DNA of 64,000 bases, taken from Streptomyces olivaceoviridis (GTDB lineage: Bacteria; Actinomycetota; Actinomycetes; Streptomycetales; Streptomycetaceae). The stretch lies in contig NZ_BMUI01000028.1 in assembly GCF_014650115.1 (NCBI RefSeq), positions 1 through 64,000 on the forward strand. Direction: 5' to 3'. Position numbers and translations under genes: made by a program. Positions 54,435 through 63,426 of this stretch are shown one piece after another; the stretch's first letter is position 1, and each line of letters opens with the position of its first letter. A model generated the notes under the pieces. The model was not told the DNA's origin. It did not search any database and saw only the letters and a program-made list of their open reading frames with translations.

Positions 54435-54797
54435 TCACAGCGCACCGTCAGGGGACTCCTGACGGTTCCACACCACTCTGACTTGCAGATGCACCGCCGA
54501 TTCACTCTTGGCGATGACGGCTCCGGCCTGAGCCGACAGGTCCACCCCGAACTCCACCTCGATTTCATCCGGACCGGCCTGCCGTAACTGCTCCAGCACC
54601 GCCCGCGCGGTCTCCCGCACGGGTACCAGCGCCTGCTGCACAGTTTGCGGCAGCTCCCGCACCGCATCCGCGACGCGCCCGGCCTTCACCGGTCCATCCA
54701 CCTCCGGCGCGGCCTCGACCAGCACCACGCCCCCGCCCTCCAGTGGAAGCCGCACGAAACTCTGCACCTGCACCCCTGTACGTCGTATCCGGACCAC
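54435..54797 (-). CDS. Trypsin-co-occurring domain protein (Trypco1/CU044_2847-like)
   Basis: 120 residues from GTG 54797-54795; a second GTG 24 bp downstream has a better Shine-Dalgarno. The body reads FVRLPLEGGGVVLVEAAPEV, a helical stretch (RETARAVLEQLRQAG), then EIEVEFGVDLSAQAGAVIAK and VHLQVRVVW. The EVEFGVDLSA..GAVIA core is the hallmark of the small domain that co-occurs with trypsin-like proteins in actinobacterial conflict systems. It may regulate or present substrate to the protease. Leu codon 71 is TTA (54587-54585), so synthesis probably needs the bldA tRNA. First gene of a two-gene operon. Confidence 0.72.
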   Translation of the reverse strand: MVRIRRTGVQVQSFVRLPLEGGGVVLVEAAPEVDGPVKAGRVADAVRELPQTVQQALVPVRETARAVLEQLRQAGPDEIEVEFGVDLSAQAGAVIAKSESAVHLQVRVVWNRQESPDGAL

Positions 54798-55258
54798 CGC
54801 GTTGGACGCGGACGGACGAAGACACTACCCCGCCCGCTCCCCGCGCAGACCGGGTAGACGGCGACTTGGCTGTCACAGCCGGCTCAAGGACGAAGGGCTG
54901 GACGCGGTGCGCCGGGCGGGCTTGGGGGTGACCTCGACCAGGCGCCGTGCTGAATGAGTGGAGCTGCGGGTGAGGGAAGCGTTGGCCGAGCAGGGGGGCA
55001 CTGTGCTGTTCAAGGCCGATGCCGAGCGCATGCGCGAGGACACGAAGCCATGGACATTGGTGAACGGTGACGAGCCCGCATACGCCTGGAGACCGCGGCC
55101 TTGGCGGGTGTCGGCGCCAGCCTGAGGAGCTCGCGGGCCTCGGGCCGGCACAGCCTGTTGGTGCGCATGGCGAAGGCTTCCGGAGCGGCGGGGCAGAGGG
55201 AACGATGCCGTGCGTCCGCCCGGTGCGCACACCTTTCCTGTCACCGTGGGGAGCGCAC
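54798..55258. other. Intergenic with an unidentified coding scrap
   Basis: The plus strand from GTG 54972 reads VREALAEQGGTVLFKADAER, then MREDTKPWTLVNGDEPAYAW, ending in TGA at 55122-55124. It is protein-like in composition, but no start signal or family is evident. Possibly the remains of a small immunity-type gene. Confidence 0.3.
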
Positions 55259-55300
55259 AAGCCGATCGGCGCATGCGGTCCCGCATGCGCCGATCGGCTT
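55259..55300 (-). terminator. 20-bp perfect-stem terminator of the amidase gene
   Basis: AAGCCGATCGGCGCATGCGG (55259-55278) is the exact reverse complement of 55281-55300, leaving a 2-base loop. It lies 25 bp after the minus-strand amidase stop. Confidence 0.7.
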
Positions 55301-55325
55301 GGCCTGGCTCGGCCTGACTCAATGG

Positions 55326-57632
55326 TTACTTGATGTAGACGAGGCCGTCAGTGGTGACGGTGGGGCGGCCGCTGGTGCCCACGACGACGATCTTGATCGT
55401 GTGCTTGGCGCTGCTGGACCAGCTCTTGGTCCAGATCGCCTGCCGGTACAGGGTGGTCGCCGACTTGAGGTCGACAGTGGCGACCTTGGTGCCGTCGACG
55501 TAGACGTACGCTTGGCCGGAGCTGGAGGCCCGGGACACCACCCAGGCCGCGGAGCGGCCGGTGAAGGTCCAGCTGAGGTCGGCGCCCTTGGAGGCGCTGG
55601 AGTAGGACTTGCCCCCGAGGTAGCTGGTGGACGACCGGCTGGTCCACGTGCCGGTCTTCGCGGCGGAGCTCTCCTGAAGGATCACAGGGGTATAGGCCGG
55701 GGAGGAGGTGCGGTAGTTGCCGGCGTAGTCGTAGGCCCGCATCGACCAGGTCGTGGCGGTCCCGGACTTGGCGGTGCGGCTGGAGCTGGTGGTGGTCGGG
55801 TTGAACGTCGCCGTGGTCGGGGACAGCAGCTTCACGCTCTGCAGCGCCTTGTCGTCGGTGGCCTTCCAGCCGAGAGTGACAGGCACGGCGGACGTGTTGA
55901 CGGTGCCGGCACGCAGGGAGAGCTGCGGAGTGGTGGTGAAGGTCGGTGCGGTCGTCTCCGCCACGACGTTCAGCGCGGAGCTGGTCGCGGTCTTGCCGGA
56001 CTGGTGTACGGCCCGCACGGCGATGGTGTGGCTGCCGAGGGGCAGGGTGGCGCCGACGGAGGTGGCGGTGCCGGAGGTGGTGGCCACGGTCTTGCCGTCG
56101 ACGAGCAGTTGGAAGCTCTTGATGAGCGAGCCAGGTGTGGTGGCTTTCCAGTGCGCGGTGATCGCGCCCTTGGTGTAGTAGGTCGATCCGGACGCGGTCG
56201 CGCCGCCCAGTGAGGTGACCTTCAGGCCCTGTACCGGTCCGGCCGCCCAGGCCCGGATGGTCGGCAGCTGGGGGTAGAGGGAGTTTCCGGGGCATTGGGT
56301 GTTGTAGCCGTCGCGGTGGCCGGAGATCCGCTGGAAGGTGTAGGCGCTTCCTGCGGTGAAACTGGTGCTGAAGTAGTTCTTCTGGGTGGCTCCGGCGGTG
56401 AGCTGGGTGGTGCCGGCCGGGTCGGCGCCGTACTGGCCGAGCTTCCAGGCCGCCAGACGGGCGATCGAGGCCAGCGCGGCGTTGGAGGCGCTGGTGGTGG
56501 TGTAGTCGCCGAGGACTGCGATGCCCGCGGCCTCACGGTTCCAGCCGTAGGTGTGGGCGCCCAGCACGGGCAGGTCCACACCGCCCTTGCGGCCCTCGAA
56601 GAGGGTGCCGCACTTGTCGACGAGGAAGTTGTAGCCGATGTCCTTCCAGCCCTCGACCTGTACGTGGTAGGCGTAGATGCTCCGCACGATCGACGGTGAG
56701 TCGGCGCAGGAGTAGTCGTTGGCGCCGTCGGTGTGATGGACGAACACGGCCTTCACGTCCGCGTTGTACTCCGGCGCCTGCGGGCTGATCGACTCGTCGG
56801 CGCCCCAGCCTGCGCGGTCGACGATCGGCGGCTCGGGCACAGTGGACGGCGGCGCGGTCGGCCTGGTGGGCGACGGGCTCGCCGTGGCGGAGGCGGAGGC
56901 CGAGGCGGAGTCCGAGTCGGTGGGAGTGGCCGTGGACGTGGTGGTGTCCGTCGGGGCCGGGGCCGGGGACGTGGCGGTCTGGCCATCCGTGGGCGTCACG
57001 GTGGTGCCGTCGCTGGGAGAGACAGGATCGGCGGGGGTGCTGCTGCTCGTGGCGTCGGGGCTTCCCTCTGCGACGAACGCGGCCGGCTCGCTGCCGGGCG
57101 CCTTGGCCTCGGCATCGGTCACCACGCCCGGATCGACCAGGTTGACCTCCAGTCCCTTGGGCAGGGCAGTGGTGGTGCCGTTCTTGCGGACGACCTGTAC
57201 CTGAACACCGTTGGAGGACCCGACCCACAGCGGCTCGGACGCGCCGCGTACGCGGCGTCCCGGCTTCTCCAGCGGATCCACGTTCAGTTCCAGGTCGCGC
57301 CAGGCGCTCCACTCCCCGGTCGCCGTGCTGCGGGTGCGCACCTGCGCCGTGCCGTGCAGCCGCGTGGTGGCACCCGTCCAGGAGACGCCGAGCATCGAGA
57401 ACTGCGAGGTGTCCGTGCGCGCCAGATCCTGCCGGTCGGCAGCGGCGCCTTTCAGTGCGAGGGCGTAGACCTTGACCGGCCGCTTGGCCCGGCCGGTCGC
57501 GCCGGGATCGGCCGACGGGCTGGCGACGGCGTAGGTCACCCCTCCGCCTCCCAGCACCACGGCACCCAGCGTCAGCCACACCCGGCGTCTCAGGTTCAGC
57601 GGTCTGTACGCATGCGACGTACGACGGCTCAC
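55326..57632 (-). CDS. Secreted N-acetylmuramoyl-L-alanine amidase (PGRP/Amidase_2 type)
   Basis: 768 residues from GTG 57632-57630; the frame is open 23 codons further. Signal or anchor sequence LRRRVWLTLGAVVLGGGGVT. An N-terminal domain (about 50-180) precedes a low-complexity Thr/Ser/Ala/Pro linker (about 195-285). The PGRP domain (about 290-470) starts VDRAGWGADESISPQAPEYN and has the zinc ligands in VFVHHTDG, RISGHRDGYN and CPGN, plus GYNFLVDKCGTLFEGRKGG. The C-terminal 300 residues are Ig-like repeats (VRAVHQSGKTATSS; GWKATDDKALQSVKLLS) that probably bind the wall. It cleaves the amide between MurNAc and the stem peptide, in growth, sporulation or competition. Confidence 0.85.
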   Translation of the reverse strand: MSRRTSHAYRPLNLRRRVWLTLGAVVLGGGGVTYAVASPSADPGATGRAKRPVKVYALALKGAAADRQDLARTDTSQFSMLGVSWTGATTRLHGTAQVRTRSTATGEWSAWRDLELNVDPLEKPGRRVRGASEPLWVGSSNGVQVQVVRKNGTTTALPKGLEVNLVDPGVVTDAEAKAPGSEPAAFVAEGSPDATSSSTPADPVSPSDGTTVTPTDGQTATSPAPAPTDTTTSTATPTDSDSASASASATASPSPTRPTAPPSTVPEPPIVDRAGWGADESISPQAPEYNADVKAVFVHHTDGANDYSCADSPSIVRSIYAYHVQVEGWKDIGYNFLVDKCGTLFEGRKGGVDLPVLGAHTYGWNREAAGIAVLGDYTTTSASNAALASIARLAAWKLGQYGADPAGTTQLTAGATQKNYFSTSFTAGSAYTFQRISGHRDGYNTQCPGNSLYPQLPTIRAWAAGPVQGLKVTSLGGATASGSTYYTKGAITAHWKATTPGSLIKSFQLLVDGKTVATTSGTATSVGATLPLGSHTIAVRAVHQSGKTATSSALNVVAETTAPTFTTTPQLSLRAGTVNTSAVPVTLGWKATDDKALQSVKLLSPTTATFNPTTTSSSRTAKSGTATTWSMRAYDYAGNYRTSSPAYTPVILQESSAAKTGTWTSRSSTSYLGGKSYSSASKGADLSWTFTGRSAAWVVSRASSSGQAYVYVDGTKVATVDLKSATTLYRQAIWTKSWSSSAKHTIKIVVVGTSGRPTVTTDGLVYIK

Positions 57633-57873
57633 GACGTATCCACCCCACACAAGGCCCGCGAATGGGCCGTAGAAGAAGAACACAGGAAGCACACCCGTCA
57701 CATGGGCGGCTCATCCGTCCAGCGCACCCCGGCCGTCAAACATCACGGGCCCCGGGAATATTGTGATGTAGATCACTTCTACTCGTGCGGGCGCCACCAG
57801 CGGTCGGGGCCTGGACGTCAGGGGGCTACGGCGTCGGTGTCTGCCCGGGGCCGGGTGCGTACCAAGAGCGGAC

Positions 57874-57999
57874 GTGCACTCTGTACCAGCCGCCGACGCC
57901 GAGGAAATCGCCGAGGCCGCCCTCTTCCTGGCTTCGGACGCCTCCTCGTTCGTCACCGGCGCCGGACTCTTCGCCGACGGCGGCTACACCCGGGCCTGA
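57874..57999 (+). pseudogene. Short-chain dehydrogenase (SDR) C-terminal fragment
   Basis: Reads AEEIAEAALFLASDASSFVT then GAGLFADGGYTRA and a stop at 57997-57999: the unmistakable end of an SDR enzyme. The other 200 or so residues, including the cofactor and catalytic motifs, are gone. Confidence 0.75.
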
Positions 58000-58002
58000 T
58001 CG

Positions 58003-58195
58003 ACACCCTGCTCGCGGTAGTCGTGCCCGATCCGCCAGCGCCTCTTCGCGCATCGCACCAGGCCGACGATCGGGGTGGGGGGCAGGCAGGTTGGTCACCG
58101 GTAGCCGGTCGACTCGTCGGCTTCTTCGGGCTGTTCGGCCAGACCGGATCGAGGGGCTGGCCGCGCACCTGCGAGGCACCGAGACGACGGTGGTG
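58003..58195 (-). pseudogene. IS701-type transposase remnant, frameshifted
   Basis: Minus strand: LAEQPEEADESTGYR in one frame, VTNLPAP in the next, then IVGLVRCAKRRWRIGHDYRE in the third. Together they follow the late part of IS701-like transposases, where a Leu-Pro-rich turn precedes an RWRIE-DYRE block. Sits directly against the SDR fragment. Confidence 0.6.
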
Positions 58196-58537
58196 ACCGG
58201 CCTGCGCGGCAGCGCGAGGCCGGTGGTCCCCGCGCAGCGCGTACCCGGCCCGGCACGGGGCCGCGCCCCGGCGCCCGGCGACTGGCCCGGACGGGCGGGA
58301 CACCACCGGCGCCGGCCGCACGGAGGCGCCCCGGAGGGCGGCTCGGGGCCGAGGTCCGTGCCCGGTTCCGGGCACCCGTGCCGCTGCCGGACACGGTCGA
58401 CTACGGCGCGGACGGCGACGGGCGCTCCACCCTGCGGGGCCTGTCCGGCAGGCTCCACGCAGGCTCCACCTGTCCGGCGGGGTACGTCCGCTGTTCGTGA
58501 GCAACTTCCCGGGAAGAAAGCGGAGTTGAACCGCCCG

Positions 58538-59122
58538 ATGGGCCGTACGCTGCCTTGTGTGACGAGACTTGTGCCAACGGGGACGGGAGCCGCCGTGCTG
58601 ACGGCGGTGCTGCTGGGAGCACTTACCGGTTGCGGAAGCGACGGTCCGGACGCGCTGGAGAAGGAACTGGGCCGCAAATGCCAGGGCCGGGTGGCGGCCG
58701 ACAGCGTGGATGTGAGGCTGGCCGAGGGAGTGACCGCCGAGGTCGTCTCCTCCTGGCATCCAGACGGCCAGGGCCAGTGCTGGGTGAACGCGAGGGGCAG
58801 GAGCAGCTTCTTCGAGCCGTTCGCCCTGGAGGTCACCGCCGCCACCGACGCCGCGGGCGCCGAGAAGGCCCGCCGCGAACTCTGCTCCACCATCCGCGCC
58901 GACGCCGACGCCTACCTGCTCTACGCCGGCAGTCGGGACCACTGCTCGGCCTACTCGCTGAAGACCGGCGAGTACGTGGCACACGGCGCGGTCGGCCGCT
59001 ACAACGCCTCGATACACATCCTCGGGGTGCGCCCCGTCGACGGTGTCGACGCGCCCCAGAAGAAGGCGCGCGAGGAGTTCGAGCGGGTGATGGGCGACCT
59101 GCGTGAGCACTACCAGCGCTGA
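58538..59122 (+). CDS. Secreted lipoprotein of unknown function
   Basis: 194 residues from ATG 58538; an in-frame GTG at 58559 would give a more usual signal length. Lipobox LGALTGC (Cys32, or Cys25 from the GTG). The mature part has four cysteines besides the lipid one (RKCQGR, GQCWVN, RELCST, RDHCSA), likely two disulfides, and FFEPFALEVTAATDAAGAEK. This resembles DUF3558-like or related actinobacterial surface lipoproteins, but I cannot name the family. No partner gene is adjacent. Confidence 0.65.
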   Translation: MGRTLPCVTRLVPTGTGAAVLTAVLLGALTGCGSDGPDALEKELGRKCQGRVAADSVDVRLAEGVTAEVVSSWHPDGQGQCWVNARGRSSFFEPFALEVTAATDAAGAEKARRELCSTIRADADAYLLYAGSRDHCSAYSLKTGEYVAHGAVGRYNASIHILGVRPVDGVDAPQKKAREEFERVMGDLREHYQR

Positions 59123-59624
59123 CACCGGCCGCCCGCGCCGCCTGGAGCCAACGGGCGCCCTCTCCCGTGGTCGCGGCCGGCACAAAGATCGGACTTCGAC
59201 GCGAGCGGGGCGTAGGCCGAACGGGACCGGGCCCGGCGCACCGGGGACTGCTGGAGCGAGGTCCGCCGGGTCCTGCTGACCCGCGAGCAGACCATCGAGT
59301 ACGAGCTGCTGCCGGCCGAGGGCAAGCACGGCGACCCCGGATGGCTTGCCTTCGCCGCCCGCTGCGGCTTCGGCCCCCAGCACCCGGTGCAGGGGGAAGT
59401 TCGTCTCCGCTCGTGTCCGTCACGGCACGGCCGGCGCGATGGCCGGGCCGGGCCGGGTCGGCGCGGCGGGCGACAACGCTGCCTGGAGGGCTTCTTCGCA
59501 CTACCGCGGAAGAACGTCCTCGACCGCCGCACCTGGGCCACCCGCCACGTCCGTCACCCCGGTCGGCTCGTCGACCGGGGTGACGATGACGTCGGTTGGG
59601 GTACCGCCGGAGACGTCGGGGGAC
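59123..59624. other. Gene-poor stretch with an unidentified coding scrap
   Basis: Plus-strand reading SEVRRVLLTREQTIEYELLP then AEGKHGDPGWLAFAARCGF (about 59250-59370) looks like a piece of a plasmid- or phage-type gene, without start or end. Nothing else is recognisable before the lacZ end. Confidence 0.35.
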
Positions 59625-62552
59625 TCACACCATGCGCAGGGTCCAGCTCCAGCGGTGCACCCCCGGTGTGACGAGGTAGGCGGGGAAGGTGTCGGGGCCG
59701 CAGGAGGCCGTACCGAGGCCCCGGTGTGCGGCGTCGATGTGAACCACGCAGCCGGTCCGCGGCGCGAGTTCGTCGTGGTGCGCGGCGGCGGTGAGGTCCT
59801 CGGCGCGGTAGCGGGTGACGGAGACCTGGCGGGGCTCGTCCAGCTCGACCGCGAGTCCGGTGGCGTCGGGCGACGACAGCGTGAACCGCCGTACGCCGTG
59901 CCGGCCGCCGCTTTCCTGGGGGCGCAGGTACGGGGTGAACAGGTCGTCGACGGGCAGTGCGTGGTGGCCGACCGGTGCCCCGGCGGCCCGGTCCGGGTAC
60001 GACTCCCAGGGACCCTGTCCGAACCACTCCAGCAGACCGAGCCCGGCCACCGTCTCGAAGACCGAGCCGATCCGGGCCACGTCGTGGAACTCCTCGGGCA
60101 GCTCGGCCGACTCGTCGACCCGGACGCCGCCCTCGACGGGCGTGAACTCCTGCCGGTGCCGGACCACCCCGAGCGTGCACGCGTATTCAGCCTCCACGGT
60201 CACCCGTTCGCCGTCCCGGTGCACGGAGACCACCTCGCGCACCAGCCGGTCCAGGCCCCAGGCGCGCCAGCGCGTCGCCATCCCGCCCAGCTCGTCGTTG
60301 TCGGTGGGCGCACGCCACAGCGACAGCGTCGGGGCGGTGGTCAGCAGCGGGTGGCGCAGCAGGCCCTCGGCGTCCACGTCGACGGCCGGCCCGGCCACGA
60401 CCGGCTGCCTCGGCGCGTCCGCCGCCCGCAACCGGATCTGGGGCGCGCACACCTCCGTACCGGCCGGTGCCCACGCCTGGTCCTCGGCGGTCGTCACCCG
60501 CAGCGTCAGCCACGCCTCGCCGCCGTCGGCCGGCACCGTGAACGGCAGCGGTACGGCCGCGGTCTCACCCGGCCGCAGATCGGGCAGTCCGGCCGGGCCG
60601 GTCAGGGTACGGCCGTCGGCCAGCGCCAGTTCCCAGGTGCCGGTCAGCCAGTCCAGGCCGCGGAAGTGCTGGTGGTTGGCGAGGACGATGCCCTCGTGCC
60701 CGAGGGATCGGATGCGGACCGGTGCCGCGATCTCCCGGTGCTCGTACATAGCGGGCTTGGGGGTGCGGTCGGGGAAGACGATCCCGTCCGCGACGAACGA
60801 CCCGTCGTGCACGGTCTCGCCGAAGTCACCGCCGTACGCCCAACGGTGGCCGGGCGCGGCGACACCGTTGCCGTACAGTCCGGCGTCCGCGCGCCCGACC
60901 GGCCTGCCGTCGCTCACGCGCTGGAGGATTCCGTGGTCCCAGAACTCCCAGATGAACCCGCCCTGAAGGCCCTCGGTGGCCTCGATGGCGGCCCAGTGGT
61001 CGGCCAGCGTGCCGTTGCTGTTGCCCATCGCATGCGAGTACTCGCACTGGATCAGCGGCTTGGTCTGCTGCCCGGACAGCGCGTGGGCCAGGCAGTCCTC
61101 CAGCGGCGCGTACATGGGGCAGGCGATGTCGGACGCCACGCCCGGGTCCGCCCAGCCGCGCTTGGCCGCGCCCTCGTACTGGATCGGCCGGGTGGGATCG
61201 CGCCGGCGCACCCAGCCCGCCGCCGCGTCGTGGTTGGCGCCGTAGTCGGACTCGTTGCCCAGCGACCAGACGATGACCGAGGGGTGGTTCCTGTCGCGCA
61301 GCACCATGCGCGAGACGCGATCCACGAAGGCGTTCAGGTAGCGCGGGTCGTCGGCGATCTCATGGGCGTGGTCGTGGGACTCGATGTCCGCCTCGTCGAC
61401 GACGTAGAAGCCCAGTTCGTCGGCGAGGTCGTACAGCCACGGGTCGTTCGGGTAGTGCGAGGTGCGGATCGCGTTGAAGCCGAACCGCTTCAGCAGCACC
61501 AGGTCCGCGCGCATGTCGTCGTACGACACCGTCCGCCCGGTCAGCGGATGGAAGTCGTGCCGGTTGACGCCGCGGATGAAGACCCGCTCGCCGTTGACCA
61601 GCAGGTCCCGGCCGACGATGTCGACGTCCCGGAAGCCGATGCGGTGGTGCGAGGAGTCGGCGACCGTGCCGTCCGGGCGGTGCAGCCGTACGGTCAGTCC
61701 GTACAGCTCGGGCTGCTCCGCGTTCCAGGTGCGCACCTCGGGCACGACGGCGCGGATACGGACCTCGCCCAGGAAGTCGGAGACCCGCTCGTCCTCGGCG
61801 TTGAGCCGGTCGAACTCGGTGTCCTGGGCCAGGAGTTCACCGTCCAGTTCGCCGGTGACGTACCAGCCCTCGGGCAGCGCCCGGTCGCCCGCCGCGTTGC
61901 GCACCAGGCAGTCCACGCGCAGGTCGCCGTCCTGGCGTGCCCGTACGGTCACGTCCGCGAGGTGCAGGGGGTCGGTCGTGTACAGCAGCACGGAACGGGT
62001 GATCCCGCCGTGCCACCACTGGTCCTGGTCCTCGATGTGCGTGGCGTCGGACCACTTGGCCACCGTCAGCCGTACGACCGACGGCTCACCGGGGCGCACC
62101 ACGTCGGTCAGGTCGAACTCGGCGGCCAGGTGGGAGTCCTTGGAGATCCCGACGGGCCGTCCGTCGACGTGCACCAGCAGTACGCTCTCGGCTGCCCCGA
62201 CGTGCAGGACGATCCGGCGGCCGGCCCAGTCGGCGGGGACGTCCACGTGTCGTTCGTACACACCGGTGGGATTGGCGGCGGGCGACTGCGGAGGGAATTC
62301 CGCGTACGGCATACGGACATTGGTGTACTGCGGCAGGTCGTCGGTGTCCTGCATGGTCCACGCGCCCGGGACGTGTGCCGTCGACCAAGTGCCGTGGACC
62401 GTCGCCTCCGGCGTCGGCAGGAGCTGGAAGCGCCAGTCGCCGTCCAGGGACAGGGCGCCGGAGCGCCGGTCGACGGCGTTCATGGGCAGCCGCCCCCAGG
62501 AGGTCACCTCGGGTGCCTGCCAGGGGCGCAGTGCCAGGAGCGGGTCCGTCAA
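59625..62552 (-). CDS. lacZ: GH2 beta-galactosidase, LacZ type
   Basis: 975 residues. TTG start at 62552-62550 overlaps the stop of the upstream permease gene (TTGA), behind AAGGGAG; translational coupling is likely. Full LacZ plan: sugar-binding domain (NRRSG-like start, DGDWRFQLLPTPEATVHGTW, YTNVRMPYAEFPPQSP), immunoglobulin-like domain, TIM barrel with GVNRHDFHPLTGRTVSYDDM, acid/base Glu in SLGNESDYG and nucleophile Glu in LIQCEYSHAMGNSNG, and a C-terminal beta-galactosidase small-chain domain (WFGQGPWESYPDR). No signal peptide. It hydrolyses the lactose or galactoside imported by the two adjacent permeases. Confidence 0.9.
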   Translation of the reverse strand: MTDPLLALRPWQAPEVTSWGRLPMNAVDRRSGALSLDGDWRFQLLPTPEATVHGTWSTAHVPGAWTMQDTDDLPQYTNVRMPYAEFPPQSPAANPTGVYERHVDVPADWAGRRIVLHVGAAESVLLVHVDGRPVGISKDSHLAAEFDLTDVVRPGEPSVVRLTVAKWSDATHIEDQDQWWHGGITRSVLLYTTDPLHLADVTVRARQDGDLRVDCLVRNAAGDRALPEGWYVTGELDGELLAQDTEFDRLNAEDERVSDFLGEVRIRAVVPEVRTWNAEQPELYGLTVRLHRPDGTVADSSHHRIGFRDVDIVGRDLLVNGERVFIRGVNRHDFHPLTGRTVSYDDMRADLVLLKRFGFNAIRTSHYPNDPWLYDLADELGFYVVDEADIESHDHAHEIADDPRYLNAFVDRVSRMVLRDRNHPSVIVWSLGNESDYGANHDAAAGWVRRRDPTRPIQYEGAAKRGWADPGVASDIACPMYAPLEDCLAHALSGQQTKPLIQCEYSHAMGNSNGTLADHWAAIEATEGLQGGFIWEFWDHGILQRVSDGRPVGRADAGLYGNGVAAPGHRWAYGGDFGETVHDGSFVADGIVFPDRTPKPAMYEHREIAAPVRIRSLGHEGIVLANHQHFRGLDWLTGTWELALADGRTLTGPAGLPDLRPGETAAVPLPFTVPADGGEAWLTLRVTTAEDQAWAPAGTEVCAPQIRLRAADAPRQPVVAGPAVDVDAEGLLRHPLLTTAPTLSLWRAPTDNDELGGMATRWRAWGLDRLVREVVSVHRDGERVTVEAEYACTLGVVRHRQEFTPVEGGVRVDESAELPEEFHDVARIGSVFETVAGLGLLEWFGQGPWESYPDRAAGAPVGHHALPVDDLFTPYLRPQESGGRHGVRRFTLSSPDATGLAVELDEPRQVSVTRYRAEDLTAAAHHDELAPRTGCVVHIDAAHRGLGTASCGPDTFPAYLVTPGVHRWSWTLRMV

Positions 62553-63412
62553 CGGATGGCTCCCTTGCCGAGGTCGCCGATGATCTGCTTGGCGCCGATC
62601 GCGAAGACGATCAGCAGCGGGACGAGGGCGAGGAGCGCGCCGGTCACGACGATTCCGTAGTCGGTGGTGCCGTGCGTGCCGTTGAGCTGGGACAGGGCCA
62701 CCTGGAGGGTGACGTTGCGGGGGTTGGTGAGGGCGATCAGGGGCCAGGCGTAGTCGTTCCACTGGCCCATGAAGGTGAAGATGCCGAGGAAGGCCAGGCC
62801 GGGCCGGACCACCGGCAGGGCCACGTGCCAGTACTGGCGCAGGAAGTTCGCGCCGTCGATGCGGGAGGCGTCGAGGAGTTCGTCGTGGATGGCGCCCCTC
62901 ATGTACTGGCGCATCCAGAAGATGCCGAACGCGTTGGCCGCGGCGGGCACGATCAGCGAGGTCATCGTGCCGATCCAGCCCAGCTTCGCCATGATCACGA
63001 ACTGCGGGATGGCGGACAGCTGCGCCGGCACCATGAAGATGAGCATCAGCAGCGCGAACAGCACGTTCTTGCCGGGGAAGTCGAACTTGGCGAAGACGAA
63101 GGCCGCCAGCGAGTCGAAGAACAGGACCAGGAAGGTCACCGAGCCCGCCACCAGCAGCGAGTTCCCCATCGAGCCGAAGAAGGCGACGCTGTGGAAGAGG
63201 TTGCGGACGTTCTCCAGGAAGTGCGAGCCCGGCAGCAGCTTCGGGGGATAGGCGAAGATCTCCGACGACGTGTGCGTCGACATGATGACGGCCCAGTAGA
63301 ACGGGAAGGCCGACAGCAGCAGACCGACGATGAGTACGGCGTGCAGCGCGATGCCCCGGGTGCGGGTTCCCCGGATGCGCCCGTGCCCGCGGGTTCCTTG
63401 GATGGATGCCAT
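62549..63412 (-). CDS. Sugar ABC transporter permease, LacG/MalG type
   Basis: 287 residues; ATG 63412-63410, 14 bp after the upstream permease gene. About six helices, the first ALHAVLIVGLLLSAFPFYWA. EAA loop: ELLDASRIDGANFLRQYWHV near residue 185. Last residues KQIIGDLGKGAIR match the usual G-family end, and the stop codon overlaps the TTG start of lacZ. Half of the membrane channel of a lactose/galactoside importer. Confidence 0.88.
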   Translation of the reverse strand: MASIQGTRGHGRIRGTRTRGIALHAVLIVGLLLSAFPFYWAVIMSTHTSSEIFAYPPKLLPGSHFLENVRNLFHSVAFFGSMGNSLLVAGSVTFLVLFFDSLAAFVFAKFDFPGKNVLFALLMLIFMVPAQLSAIPQFVIMAKLGWIGTMTSLIVPAAANAFGIFWMRQYMRGAIHDELLDASRIDGANFLRQYWHVALPVVRPGLAFLGIFTFMGQWNDYAWPLIALTNPRNVTLQVALSQLNGTHGTTDYGIVVTGALLALVPLLIVFAIGAKQIIGDLGKGAIR

Positions 63413-63426
63413 GGTGATCGGCCTTC

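Noticed and set aside
55259..55300. 20-bp inverted repeat considered as a recombination or attachment site
   Set aside because: Two-base loop and position just past the amidase stop fit a terminator; no integrase or second copy is in the window.
59346..62660. 1104-codon plus-strand open frame
   Set aside because: Antisense shadow of lacZ, with low-complexity Arg/Gly/Val-rich composition and no domain.
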